Assembly (NCBI GenBank): GCA_013368325.1
Contig: JAACJK010000111.1
Location: 868,001-932,000, forward strand
Length of the DNA stretch: 64,000 nucleotides
Direction of reading: 5' to 3'
From: Ephemerocybe angulata
Lineage: Eukaryota > Basidiomycota > Agaricomycetes > Agaricales > Psathyrellaceae
The position numbers and the translations under genes were made by a program. This document shows, in pieces, positions 47,528 to 58,075 of this stretch. Under the pieces are notes generated by a model. It was not told the DNA's origin. It worked only from the letters and a program-made list of their open reading frames with translations, and searched no databases. Within the stretch, counting starts at the first letter, position 1. Every line of letters begins with the position of its first letter.

Positions 47528-49639
47528 TTACTGTGATCCCGGCGGTATGTACAAAGGTCTTTCGTTGGGTTTTGCTGAGGGCCAAAAGGCGCCATTCGCG
47601 CAATGCCTGATAGTGGGGGTGGTCGATAAGTAGATACCCCCTGATAAATTACATGGCGAATCACCGAACATTCCATGGCCTACAGTTGGTAATTAGCGCT
47701 CAGAACGATGTGTTGAAGTAGGCCAGGAGACATCGGGTCACTCACACGGGTGGCAACACTCTCAATGTTTCTGTGTCTCGCCGTCAGCAGTGGAGACGGG
47801 GAGGACGATGAATCCGAGCCACACCGTTGATCACAGCTCGAAGGTATCTCATATCTTTAACGTCTTCGTATGTTGGTATCCTGGATGGTCCCACCTTACT
47901 GAGGACCTCCGCCCTTAGACGCGCCATGACTTCTGGATGCTGAGGTAGCATGCAGAAAAGGAACGTTGCAGAGGATGCAATCTGGCATGTAGTGCAAGTT
48001 ACCAGCTTGAAGTACGGGATAAAAGGATAGAGGGACCCACGGTATCACGAGCAGCGACCAGAGCATTGGAGGCTTGGTCCTTCAAAATGGTGAAATCTCG
48101 TCAAAGTAAAGATGAATTTGACATTACTGCATTACTGAGGATAGCATCAACTTCACACCGACCTGAGGTTTGCCTCGAAAGATCATCGAGGAAGGATCCA
48201 TCCCTCTCGAACTCTTCGCTCACCTCCTTCGTCTCATCTTGCTCGAGTGTGTCTACATTCTTCGCGATAGCGGCCTTTATGACGGGAATCAAGAAGGCGT
48301 TGACGACCTGCATATGCTTTTTCGTCCTGTCCCCGAAGATCTCAAGCAAAGGCCATATCCACCCAACCCGGTCCCGCTGAGAAGCAATGAACTGGGCTTT
48401 AAGCAGAGCCTCAGAAAATGCATTCTCCGGATGGTTCGAGAATTCCTGGACCGAGTCTTCATGGCGAGGGTGGTTGTATGGGAGCGGCAGATTGTCCAGG
48501 GACATTTCTAGGCTGTTGATACAGGTACCAAAGAAGAATTCTGAACTAGTGTCCAAAGTGACCCGTTGCATGAGATCCTAAGGTTGGCCAGCTAAACTTA
48601 GTACATGTGCAGTGGAAAGCATCCCAAAATTTGTACCTGAAAATCAATGGCATACCCGGTCTCCATCCTCGCCTTCATGATTTGTACGCCTTTTTGGATG
48701 TGTTTGTCAAAGCGCTCCAGGTCGGTCACCCTGTCCCTAGCAAAAAAGGGACGCGCAAGGCTCCGATGGAACCTGGGAATCATTAGAAAAGCAGTCGCGC
48801 AGGGGACGTGGATATAGCTCAACGCACTTCCACATTGCGCCGTCGGAATTGAAGATGCCGGAGCCCAGGACACTCTCCATTGCGTGGCGGAAATCTTCAC
48901 CTGTAAAAGACAGTTAGAAGGCGTATGCCAGATGGCGTGAAAGCCTGGAGGAGTACCCACCCTTTTCAAACTTCTCAACTTCAGTGGATAGGATGCGCTT
49001 CAGATATTCAGGGACAATGGTGGTGACCACGTCTTCAAACCCAAGGCGAAGATTAAATGTCGAACCGTGCTGTTCCACGAAGTCCCAGAATTCATCCCCT
49101 ATGTCAAGATGGCCATATCAAAGGGGGTCCTCAACCTTGCATACAGTGATAATGTGACGTGCTTACCAGGATAGCCTGCAGTCATGGCCTCCTCGAGGCG
49201 GAGCATAAGTTTCCAGTTACCGAAACTTTGAGTATCAATGACAGGCGGCAACCGTGCACCTCGAGCTTCAGCTTCCCCTATATGCTTTCTGTACGTGTAT
49301 ACGACGCTTGCAATTAACCGGGCAGGAATGAGGACGACGGCGCCCGAGAAGATGAGCCATTGACGCGCATGAAGACTCAGCACGTAGGTGCCTAGGTATA
49401 GTGCAGCATAGTTTAGAGAGGCTGGAATGAAGACGTGGCGGATATCTGGCGGTTGAAGGTAAAGATGGTGGTTTGCGGAGGAATACGCTCGAGATGGTAA
49501 GCAATAGAGTTGTCTATCCGCCCCAAACGGTACTGTCAAGCAAACAGGCAGCTTCTCCATCTGCGAACTATTAAAATAAATGTAACGTACATAGTAGCAG
49601 ACCTAAAGAAATGAGAAACCAGCTGCCCGAGCACACCGC

Positions 49640-50298
49640 TTATGATGCTGATGCAAAGTTGGTGGTCGACTCTACTGAATCTTGCCCTGCAACCTCCAGC
49701 ACCTCGCTCTCCCCTACTCGACCCTTCGTCAATGGTACCCCGTGTGCCTTCGCCAGCTGTTCAATCGTTACATTAGCGCCGTCTCCGGTGAGATTCTGAA
49801 ACCATCCCAGATGGTCCGCAATAAGATGTCTGAGACGAGAAATGAGTGCTTCATCGGAGGAAAAGCGTTGGTGGAAACATACCGGTTTTTACAACTTGAG
49901 CATGTTACAATGACGATACCCTTCTCATAAGATCGCTTTGAGAAAATATGACCTTGCCTATGCCCACAGTCTGTAACAGTGCATGTGAACGCAATGGCCA
50001 TCTTAGGGTCCTCCTGATATCCTGGCTCCCCTTGCACGGGTGCAGGGGCCGCGGCGCTCGTGCCCTCGCCCGCTGCTGAACCTAGTATCTCGTCTTCTTG
50101 AGGACCTGCGGTCGGTCGAGATGCAGCATCATATCGACGAATAGATGTCGAAAACCGGCGAGGATGCGACGCTATCGAATGTTGGGTTCGTTTAACAGAG
50201 AGTTGGCGAGCCAAAGACAATTGTGGTGATGGGGTGGGGCATTGGAAGAGTCTTGAAAGCACAGTGCGGGTACAGGGAGTCCTCGTTAAGGTGAACAT
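49640..50298 (-). CDS. ZIM17: Mitochondrial DNL-type zinc-finger protein Zim17/Hep1/Tim15, 2 exons
   Basis: Exons are 49883-50298 and 49640-49829 (201 aa). The first 60 residues are rich in Arg, Ser and Thr with almost no acids (MFTLTRTPCTRTVLSRLF), a mitochondrial presequence. The zinc domain reads AFTCTVTDCGHRQ, FSKRSYEKGIVIVTCSSCKNR and, after the intron, HLIADHLGWFQNLTG; the DHLGW motif and the two cysteine pairs mark the family. It keeps mitochondrial Hsp70 soluble during protein import. The start at 50298 is chosen because it begins the presequence; frames further upstream run into the divergent promoter. Confidence 0.93.
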
Positions 50299-50518
50299 AT
50301 TGTGGTCGTTGTTTGACAGTGAGATCTTGGATAGAAAGTCCCGACAGCGATGACGAACTGAGGGACGGAGGCCAACACCGTCCGTTCTAAACAAGCCCAA
50401 CATGGTTAGTGACTCCGGGTTCAACGGGTTACGGCGCTTAACTAGCCTCGTCCTTCTTCAAGACTCTACAAGATGCCTTCAATGAACGCTCACACATGAA
50501 GTGTCTTGAGAAAATACG
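50299..50518. promoter_or_regulatory. Short divergent promoter, ZIM17 / F-box gene
   Basis: Only 220 bp separate the two divergent start codons, so both promoters must share this stretch. It contains one GGCGCTTA octamer at 50433-50440. Confidence 0.5.
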
Positions 50519-52316
50519 ATGACTTCGACTGAAGAAGTCCAACAATTCCTTCAACTCCCAGCCGATGTGCTGCTCGCAGTCATCGAACACCTGGATCTGA
50601 CCGATGTTCTTGCTTTGAGACTGGTACGTCTCTACATTGAACACAATGTCCTCCATTATCTTAACCTTCGTCTTAAAGACATGTCGCAAATGCTTGAGCT
50701 TGTGCCAGGAGAGATCTGTCTGGGTCAAGATCGTCCAGGAGCAACAACAGGTCCTTCCAATGCCACCAGAGCTCCAGCGCGACGACAACCATGCATTCGA
50801 GCATGTGGAAACCCAGGACCTCATAAAGCTTTCCCTTCAGAGCGAAAGAGTAGACCGACGTTGGCCAACCCTTCGACCGAAACTTGACCGCTGGCCAACT
50901 GAAGAATACAAATCAACGGGGACGGCTCCGACGATACTCCTTGGAATGGAGATGGTGTTGGATAGGTGGCTACTGCTGGTGTACGGGGAAGGAGTTGTGC
51001 AGCTCCATGACCTCCAGGCGGCCGAGTCTGGGCGTCAAGTCGCCCAAATGCAATGCAACCGTGCCCATGGGTCGCAGTGGTCATCATTTGCCGCCGCAAT
51101 AGACCCCACCCACAAGATATTGACCGTAGCGACTTCTAGATGTGTACCGTAAGTCGCCCCCTGACTCGATATTACCTTATTTGACAGGTTCATGTAGGCC
51201 GTATCACTTATCCATCTTCACAATTGACTTGACAGAACCAGAAATTGAGATCTCGATGAACCGACAGATTCCACTGGAGTCGCCCAAGACTTTGCACGCT
51301 ATGGACCCCGCTCTTGACCTGCTCGCCCTTTCGGCGTCAAGTAAAGTGCAGCTGATGAACATCTCCGACAGAAAGGGCGATGTGGTCGTCCCTGCCTACC
51401 CAGAAACACACGACGACTTGGTGCGTTCTTCTGGCTTCAGCGAGTCCTGCGGCTTATGCTTCGTACGCAGTGGAACGGTATCAACGCTGCCCGCTTCATG
51501 GGGCCCTACGTCCTCGTTGCCAGGACGCGAACTATCGAGCTGCACCACGTCTTCTCTGCTCTTCGCCCCCACGGCCCCAGGACGCCCTCTCTGATGCACT
51601 CCTTCCCAATGACCACGTTCAAGGACGTCTCGTTCTCCGACTGCAAAGCTGGGCCGAACAGCCTCGAAATGACGATGCTCGTGTACGACGTCATCCAAGG
51701 GCTGTACCAATACCGCATCGAGGTTCACAACCCAGCCGAGGACGAAGTCCACCCCCGACTCTCCGTCACACAGACAGGGCTGTACCCACTCGGCCTCCCC
51801 CTACAGGCCTCGATCAACCTGGCGCCCCGATCCGAGTCCGACTCGTCTTCATCCCCGACGAGCCCGCCCGAGACCCCTACCCCGACATTCTCGCACACGC
51901 ACTTCCTCCAGAACATCGGCCACCTTGCACACGGGACCTCTGCGGTCCAGTCGCGCGGGTTCCTGAGCGCCTTTGCGATGGGACCCCAGGGCCACCGCGC
52001 GATGTGGGTCGAGCGGCGGCGCGGCGGCGTCGCGCGGGAGATACAGGTCTGGAGTCGCCGTCGGGAGGGTGCGGCGCCTCCCTCCGCGGCATGGGTGTAC
52101 CATTTCGGTGCGGACTGCGAAGAGATGGAGAAGAAAGTGGTGTACACTATAAACTCGTTTGATTTGAGAGGTGCGTCTCTTCTCTTGACGATAAGTCTGC
52201 TGTCAGCTTTCTGACGGGCCGTAGAGGATATCATATGCTGTGCATTTTCGGAGTCTAGAGGAATCATTGTGCTTGGGAACAGGCTGGGGAATATTTCCGT
52301 CTTGCCTATAGATTGA
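50519..52316 (+). CDS. F-box protein, 5 exons
   Basis: Exons are 50519-50623, 50679-51148, 51198-51420, 51471-52170 and 52225-52316 (529 aa). The N-terminal F-box reads LQLPADVLLAVIEHLDLTDVLALRL followed by TCRKCLSLCQERSVWVKIV after the first splice. The rest has alternating hydrophobic strands (WLLLVYGEGVVQLHDL, HLSIFTIDLTE, IIVLGNRLGNISVLPID) that suggest a beta-propeller-like fold, as is usual for Agaricomycete F-box proteins. It would be a substrate adaptor of an SCF ubiquitin ligase; the substrate is unknown. Exon 4 has an extreme third-position C/G bias in its middle part, which creates long shadow frames. Confidence 0.85.
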
Positions 52317-52847
52317 CTCTATCCATTTCTTGTGGTGGGGCCATGGCGTCTGCTCAATCAGCCTTGTTGTATTTATTCTGCTGGCATTACAACGATTATC
52401 TGGAGAATGATGGTTGTGTCGACTATCGAAGAGGGCTGTAACCTCCGCCTTTCGCCACACATTCAAGTTGCGGGCATCATACACGGTGCTATTGTAGGCG
52501 TTTTGCAATTCTCGAAGGGTAGTCGGTGTTCCCGTGACGGGATTTTGGTGGTTGGCTTGATGGATCGAGCTCGAGGAAGAGAAAGGAGGCAGGGTGGCAG
52601 CTATCACAGCGAAGACGAGAGGGTTGGTTCTCGCACCTCTAACAGCACTTCTCGCCATCTACACCTGCTGAAAGTCGAACTCCCATGCTTATCTGGGCCC
52701 GTGTTTCCAACATAGCTATTTGTGACACCTTGCAAAATTAGATGAATCATGAACATTAGTATGCTACGTTACAAATTACTTGAATAATACACCTTGAACG
52801 TTTGAACTCAGTACTCAGTACTCAAGAGAGAACAAAAAAAAGCCTTC
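52317..52847. other. Convergent spacer
   Basis: Open frames here (minus 52203-52658, plus 52332-52715) overlap each other and show no family features. No gene called. Confidence 0.35.
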
Positions 52848-53438
52848 CTACAACACTGCACTGCCAAGAATATCCCCAATAATCTCTTTCATCTTCTCAA
52901 ACCCCTCTTGAGAAAGAATATCAATGTTCCAGGCCCCTTCAAGGAAATCGAAAGGAAGAACATAATTAGGGTTTGAGTGACCCTCAAACACAGGCTTGAT
53001 GATGCGAGTAGCAACATCAGTACGGTAAACTCGGAGAGATGTTCCAAGCAAGCTCAACCCCCACAAGTGAGGCAAGGGGCAATCATAGAGCATGGAGTTA
53101 TACTGCTGACGCATTTGAGTATCTGCTTTGAACCGTAGGTAAGCTTCAGTGGCCCAGGTGTCATCTCTGATTTCTGCAATGAGTAGTGGACGATGTTGAG
53201 CATCGAAGACAGTTGTAGGCATGGGAAATTCAATAGTGTCGTTGCGAGGGCTTTGGGGAGCAATAAAGAAATTGAATGAGTCGGGGCCAAAGCAGTATGT
53301 GAGCAGCTTGATATATGGCCCATAATAGCGGTCCTCCAGTGGCTGCAGTGACTGGAGATCATGGCGACATGTCTCGAAAATCTTGAGCAAGCCAGCAGGC
53401 CATGCTGCATCAGTTGTGAATGGCATGCTGAGGAACAA
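52848..53438 (-). CDS. Intronless 196-aa protein of an expanded Agaricomycete family, possible PD-(D/E)XK-like fold
   Basis: One uninterrupted frame. It reads YYGPYIKLLTYCFGPDSFNFFIAPQ, VFDAQHRPLLIAEIRDD, RQQYNSMLYDCPLPHLWGLSLLGTSLRVYR and ends with LEGAWNIDILSQEGFEKMKEI. I recall near-identical proteins occurring in many copies in mushroom genomes. The VFDAQ-x5-LIAEIRDD stretch resembles the D-x(n)-(D/E)-x-K core of the restriction-endonuclease fold, but the last residue is Arg, not Lys. Lack of introns in an intron-rich neighbourhood and an AT-richer flank hint at a retro-copied or element-borne gene. The function is unknown. Confidence 0.65.
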   Translation of the reverse strand: MFLSMPFTTDAAWPAGLLKIFETCRHDLQSLQPLEDRYYGPYIKLLTYCFGPDSFNFFIAPQSPRNDTIEFPMPTTVFDAQHRPLLIAEIRDDTWATEAYLRFKADTQMRQQYNSMLYDCPLPHLWGLSLLGTSLRVYRTDVATRIIKPVFEGHSNPNYVLPFDFLEGAWNIDILSQEGFEKMKEIIGDILGSAVL

Positions 53439-53789
53439 TGATGAGTGACTGTGGATAAGTAGAATGCGTGGAAATGAACCCGTACATCATGTAACTCGTA
53501 ATGGTGGTGGACTGAAGGAATACGCTCCAGTAGCAGCTGGTGCCCTTATATACAAGTTAGCTTGGGACTTAGTGAGACTCCTGGCCCCAAGGTATGTTTC
53601 TCTTAACTTGCTCTTGACACAGAGTGAGACTAAAGGGAGCACAAGGTGTATTCGAGGTTGGGGCATATGTTCAAGCTAACTATAGAGTGAGGAAGATTGT
53701 ATAGATGCATAGATATATACCTGGTATGGTTACACACTTTTCAGGGGTTGCCAGAGCTCACGTTGAATGAATTCGAGGAGGAACCGTTA
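53439..53789. other. Divergent spacer
   Basis: This lies between the intronless gene and the Sds3-like gene. The true first exon of the latter may lie here. No other feature seen. Confidence 0.3.
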
Positions 53790-55171
53790 ATGCCCCTATC
53801 TGTTCTGACATCAATTGTATTAGTCAGCGGCAAAGATTTGATCAAGCCCCGCCGGCGGTCACGTTGCGTCGATCTATTCTTGGAGCAAGCTCGGGCAGCG
53901 ACAACGACTCCGAGAGGGACAACTAGTTTCAACTCAAGCTCGACCAGCCACCTTCTCGACGACGAGAGCACCCATAGTCCACCAACGACAGTGAGAAAGA
54001 CACAGAAGAGTCCCGCGATCTCGATACCCATGCCACCGCAACCAGGAGTCTTCTCAGTACCATACGGAATGGGCCACAAGAGCCGCTCAAATACATACAA
54101 CGCGGACGGCGAGATGGGGGTGGCGTACGCGCACCATTCTCATGCTCCAGTAGCAGGTCCGAGCTCCAGAATGCATGGTGCGTGGCTTATGTTGACGACG
54201 AGGTGCAACGCTGACTACGGATGCACCAGAAGAGGGGAAGAAGGAGAAAAGGCGGAAAGACCTGTCAGGCAAGCTCGGGAAGGAAATGAACGATAGAAGG
54301 GAAGAGTGAGCCTTTTGTTCCTCTCGTCATTGCTTATTTCTTAACTCATGGGAATGTTTAGCCACCGTAGTAATTACAATGAAGGCATTGCTGCGTTGCA
54401 CGGAACTGCTATTCAGTTGTCGACACGGCCTGACACGAACAGCATGTACAACCTCCGGCTATACCCAATTTCATTCGAGCGGTCTGCACTCCTCGCAGCA
54501 CTCGATTTCGAGGAGAAGCACGCAAGAGAGTGTGCTGAGATGGCGTTCTTGGAGGAGCAGGAGCGGGTCGAGGAAGAGTGGAAACGCGGCCGCGAACGTG
54601 TCCGTGAACGGTTGCTCGAGGGTATCGAAGAGCGTCGGCGGCGTGCACGAGAGGAAAAGGACGGCGAAGGAACTGCAGGAGGTGCGTACTGTCACATTCA
54701 AGGGCGTTTTGGAGCTCATCGTTTTCAGATGCCGCATTGGACTCGCACTCCCGTCCCCCAATAACGAGAAAACTGAGGAACAAGATGGGCACGTCACCGC
54801 CCCCAACACCTTTAGGAGCGCCCGGCGTCGCTGTTCCCAACGCGAGCACCATTAGCCATCTCCCCATTACCACAGGCCCGTTCCTCAACCCACACTCCTT
54901 GTCCGTGGACGAGTTGCCATCACCGTTCCCGCTACCCTTGACCTCGACAAGCAACCCGAATGCCGTGTCGCAAGCGACGACGGGTACGACAAATGGCCGG
55001 AGAAGGCCCAGAGGTGGCGGACAAAATCACCACTTGCTGGTTGGGGGCTTGAACAAGAGTGTCGCGTTTCTCACTGGTGGGAAAGACACCGAGATTGAAA
55101 GTGATCTGGGGGATATCAGGCGGGGAAATAAACGCAGAAGAGCGACTGCACAAGCGGCTGCGAATAAATAG
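53790..55171 (+). CDS. Sds3-like protein (Sin3 histone deacetylase complex), about 4 exons
   Basis: Well-supported exons are up to 54177, then 54230-54305, 54362-54681 and 54729-55171. The core is KRRKDLSGKLGKEMNDRREE, YNEGIAALHGTAIQLSTRPD, then LYPISFERSALLAALDFEEKHARECAEMAFLEEQ and the highly charged coiled coil RVEEEWKRGRERVRERLLEGIEERRRRAREE, the pattern of the Sds3-like family. These proteins scaffold Sin3/Rpd3 histone deacetylases in the nucleus. The C terminus ends in basic GNKRRRATAQ. The start is the weak point: the ATG at 53790 is only the first convenient one, and an upstream exon is possible. The Ser/Thr/Pro-rich N-terminal part is typical. Confidence 0.75.
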
Positions 55172-56049
55172 CTTTCGGCGTTTCCGTGTCGAAACTGGGA
55201 TCCTGCTGTATTATAGGTGAGCGACCTTTCCTCTGGTGAACGGACCCTGACTAATTTTGGCGAAAGATTTATTATGTATTGAGTTTCTCACTCACCGGAT
55301 TCATTGGCTCAAGAACTTCTGGAAAGGCTATGCGTGCACCAAGCAGGTTTGAATTCCAGTCACAAGTAGGAGAAGACTTTAGGCATTACGTTGGGTCAGA
55401 CTGGATGCCACAAATTCATGCCCGGTACGCCCTCACATGCGCATACCTGACCTTGCCTGCATCTAAAACCTGGAGGCCGTACCACCGTGAGACTACCCCG
55501 CTATTTGAGGATCAATGCAGGTGGATAGTCCATCAGCTTCCTGAACTTCCTTCACCATACTGCTCATGGACCAAAGTCTTGACTCTCGCTTGGCTTTCGA
55601 CGGAACATGAGAAGGTTCTTCAAGAATATCAATGTACGCCTATCTGCACCTACAAATGTCTATCCAGCGATCACTTCAGAAGAAGCGGCTATATGACGCG
55701 CGTGGAGAAAGCCCAGTCGCAAGCGCCGTTACATCGCGAATGCACAAGACAGTTGTGAGATCGCGTCATTCCATTCCTCCTGGGCTCCTGCCGACATTGT
55801 GAGGAAAGAAGCCATCGCAATGGTCCCTGTTCATGGGATCAAATCGATTACCCACCCACAGAACCTAACCACCACGCAATTCGAAGACTCTCGGCCATTC
55901 TCCACTTCACAGCACGATGCCCTCACCTTGCACCTTCTGGAAACAGCCCGCATTATATCCTATATTCCGACAGCTTCTCGCAGCTCATGGCGCCATAAAA
56001 GCAGGCTAGTCATCTCAGGTGTCTGTGGATCCCGTTCTCTTCCGGAACG
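55172..56049. other. Intergenic with an orphan 159-codon frame
   Basis: The plus-strand frame 55279-55758 has normal-looking composition but no signal, membrane segment or motif I know. It is not called as a gene. The last part is the promoter of the aminopeptidase. Confidence 0.3.
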
Positions 56050-57752
56050 ATGAGGCTGCAAGTGTCGCTACTCTCGGCTCTCTCCCTCGCCTCAGGCTTC
56101 GCGTCGACTGTCGCTCAGTCAGAGATTACAGGCGCCGGCTTCCCGAGTCTGAAGCAGCCGGTAACAACGAAGGCGCTCGAGAGTCTTATCAACAGGAAGA
56201 ACCTCTTGGGCCATGCCGAGCAGCTACTCAAATTCTCCGAGCTCAGCAACGGCACGCGCGCGTTCGGCTCGAAGGGACACGAAGCGACCATCCACTATGT
56301 GAAGAAGCTCCTCGAGCGGACGGGCTACTACGATGTGGAGTTCCAAACCTTCACGTGGCCATACTCAGAGTCGACGTCCAAGCTCACCGTGGACGGCCAA
56401 GATGTCTGGACCTCAACCTTCACCTACGCTCCGGGTGGAGACGTCACGGCTCCCATCGCCCTCGTAGCTAACGATGGATGCCAAGCTGTACGTGCCATGT
56501 TACTCCACTTGCATGATCTGCCCTTTAAACTTATTGGTCTCATGTAGTCTGATTACCCAGTTCTTACTGGCAAAGTCGCGCTTATCAAACGCGGAAACTG
56601 CGACTTTGGTCTGAAGATCGCATTCGCTGGCGGTGCGGGTGCCAGCGGAGCTATCATTTATAACAATGTGGATGGCCGTCCCACAGGCGGAACGCTCGCG
56701 CAGCCCACTAGGCCCGAGGGCCCATACGTCCCGTCTGCCTATATCACTACCGTTGACGCTGCTGGGTTCATCGAAAAGATCAATGCTGGAACAGAGGTCT
56801 CTGCCACCATCCATGCCACTGTTATTAATGAGGACCGGTCCACCAGCAATGTCATTGCAACGACGAAGCAGGGCGACCGCGATAATGTCATTATGGCAGG
56901 AGCGCATTCGGACTCTGTACCCGCTGGACCCGTGAGTGCTTGATAACTCTTTCCAATCTGCGCGTTCTAATACGCTCTCTTCCTTTTTTGTAGGGGTTGA
57001 ACGACGACGGCTCGGGCTCCATCGCCATTCTCGAAGTCGCACTCAACCTCGCTAAATTCCGTGGCCCCAAGAACGCCGTGCGCTTTGCCTGGTGGACCGC
57101 CGAGGAGTTCGGACTCGTTGGCTCCGAGCACTACGTCACGCAGCTCCCCGAGGCTGAGCGCCAGAAGGTCGCGCTCTACCTCAACTTTGACATGATCGCG
57201 TCCCCGAACTCGGGCTACTTTGTCTTTGACGGCGACGGCAATGCGACGAACGTCCCCGGGCCGTCGGGGAGCGAGGTCATCGAGAGCCTCTATAGGTCGT
57301 ACTTCGACTCGCATAGTATTAAGACGGGGAGTGCGGTGTTTGGAGGGAGCAGTGATTATCAGCCCTTCGTCGATGTTGGGATTCCGTCTGGGGGCTTGAT
57401 GACCGGTGCTGGGGGTGTTAAGACTGCAGAGGGAGCTGAATGGTGCGTGAACTACCTCCTGCGATAGCTTCTGCGACTTATATTGGATCTCAAACATATC
57501 AGGTGGGGAGGAGAAGCAGGAGTGGCCTATGATGTTTGCTACCACCAGAAGTGCGACAACATCCAAAATCTCCGCGTCGATGTCTGGGAGAGGAATGCGA
57601 AAGCGATCGCGCACTCCATCGCGACGTACGCCAACTCGATACAGGGCATCCCTCGCACGACAAGGCCTCCTGTAAGCAGCTTGCGGGTGTCTAAGCTGTC
57701 CTACGAGGAGAGGATCCATCTTACATGTGACCATGAGGATGATGCGGCATAA
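56050..57752 (+). CDS. Secreted/vacuolar M28 aminopeptidase with PA domain, 4 exons
   Basis: Exons are 56050-56487, 56548-56931, 56994-57442 and 57503-57752 (506 aa). Residues 1-22 are a signal peptide (MRLQVSLLSALSLASGFAS). A protease-associated domain follows (GKVALIKRGNCDFGLKIAFAG, GAIIYNN). The M28 zinc site is complete: GAHSDSV (His, Asp), NDDGSGS (bridging Asp), TAEEFGL (catalytic and ligand Glu), FDMIASPN (Asp) and CYHQKCDN (His). GGSSDYQPF and the final GGE...YDVCYHQKCD are as in aminopeptidase Y/APE3-like enzymes, which remove N-terminal residues from peptides. The length is normal. Confidence 0.95.
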
Positions 57753-58075
57753 GTTGGAGTTGGGCGCGCATTCGGACTGATAGAGTCATAAATGAACCAG
57801 TTAAAGTCAAGATCTCTGAACGTTGTTGATTTACTCACTGTATCCATTACAAGGCTTTGACGTGGGATGGACTTCGGCTCTCTGTTCTCGAGTACATCCA
57901 ATTAGGCGCCCAATCAAACCTGGATCTTGCTCAGCAGGTCGTATTGTGATTGTGATCATCACCGCCCTTCACAGGCTTGGTCATCTGCCACCGTATGTTG
58001 TTATGAACTTCTCTGCTTTTCTTCCTCTTTCACCACGACCTCTTCTATCGCCAACTGCGCCCATTCAACAGATCG
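57753..58075. other. Short spacer before the pseudokinase gene
   Basis: This contains a TAGGCGCC octamer (57903-57910) about 170 bp before the next ATG. No gene seen. Confidence 0.35.

Larger units (their letters stand above)
46333..49560 (-). pseudogene. CYP63-like cytochrome P450, interrupted in the haem-binding exon by a MITE
   Basis: The frame can be followed through about a dozen exons: an N-terminal membrane segment (LYLGTYVLSLHARQWLIFSG), EFWDFVEQHGSTFNL, SGIFNSDGAMWK, FHRSLARPFFARDRV, DLMQRVTLDTSSEFFFG, the I-helix AARDT, LRAVINETLRVLPPV with the ExxR motif made across an intron, [39 protein letters not shown], then LGQQ and LAYNQLSIIVIRIRF to EGGMWLKALPVDQE. All splices agree in phase. 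The element at 46642-46958 splits the codons after GPRIC, adds 325 bp with its target duplication and brings an early stop, so haem-loop integrity is lost. A second element sits in the preceding intron. It was otherwise an ER-bound monooxygenase. Confidence 0.85.

Noticed and set aside
51380..52162. 260-codon plus-strand frame inside the F-box gene
   Set aside because: It is out of frame with the conserved exons and very rich in Arg, Pro and Ala, a product of GC-biased third positions.
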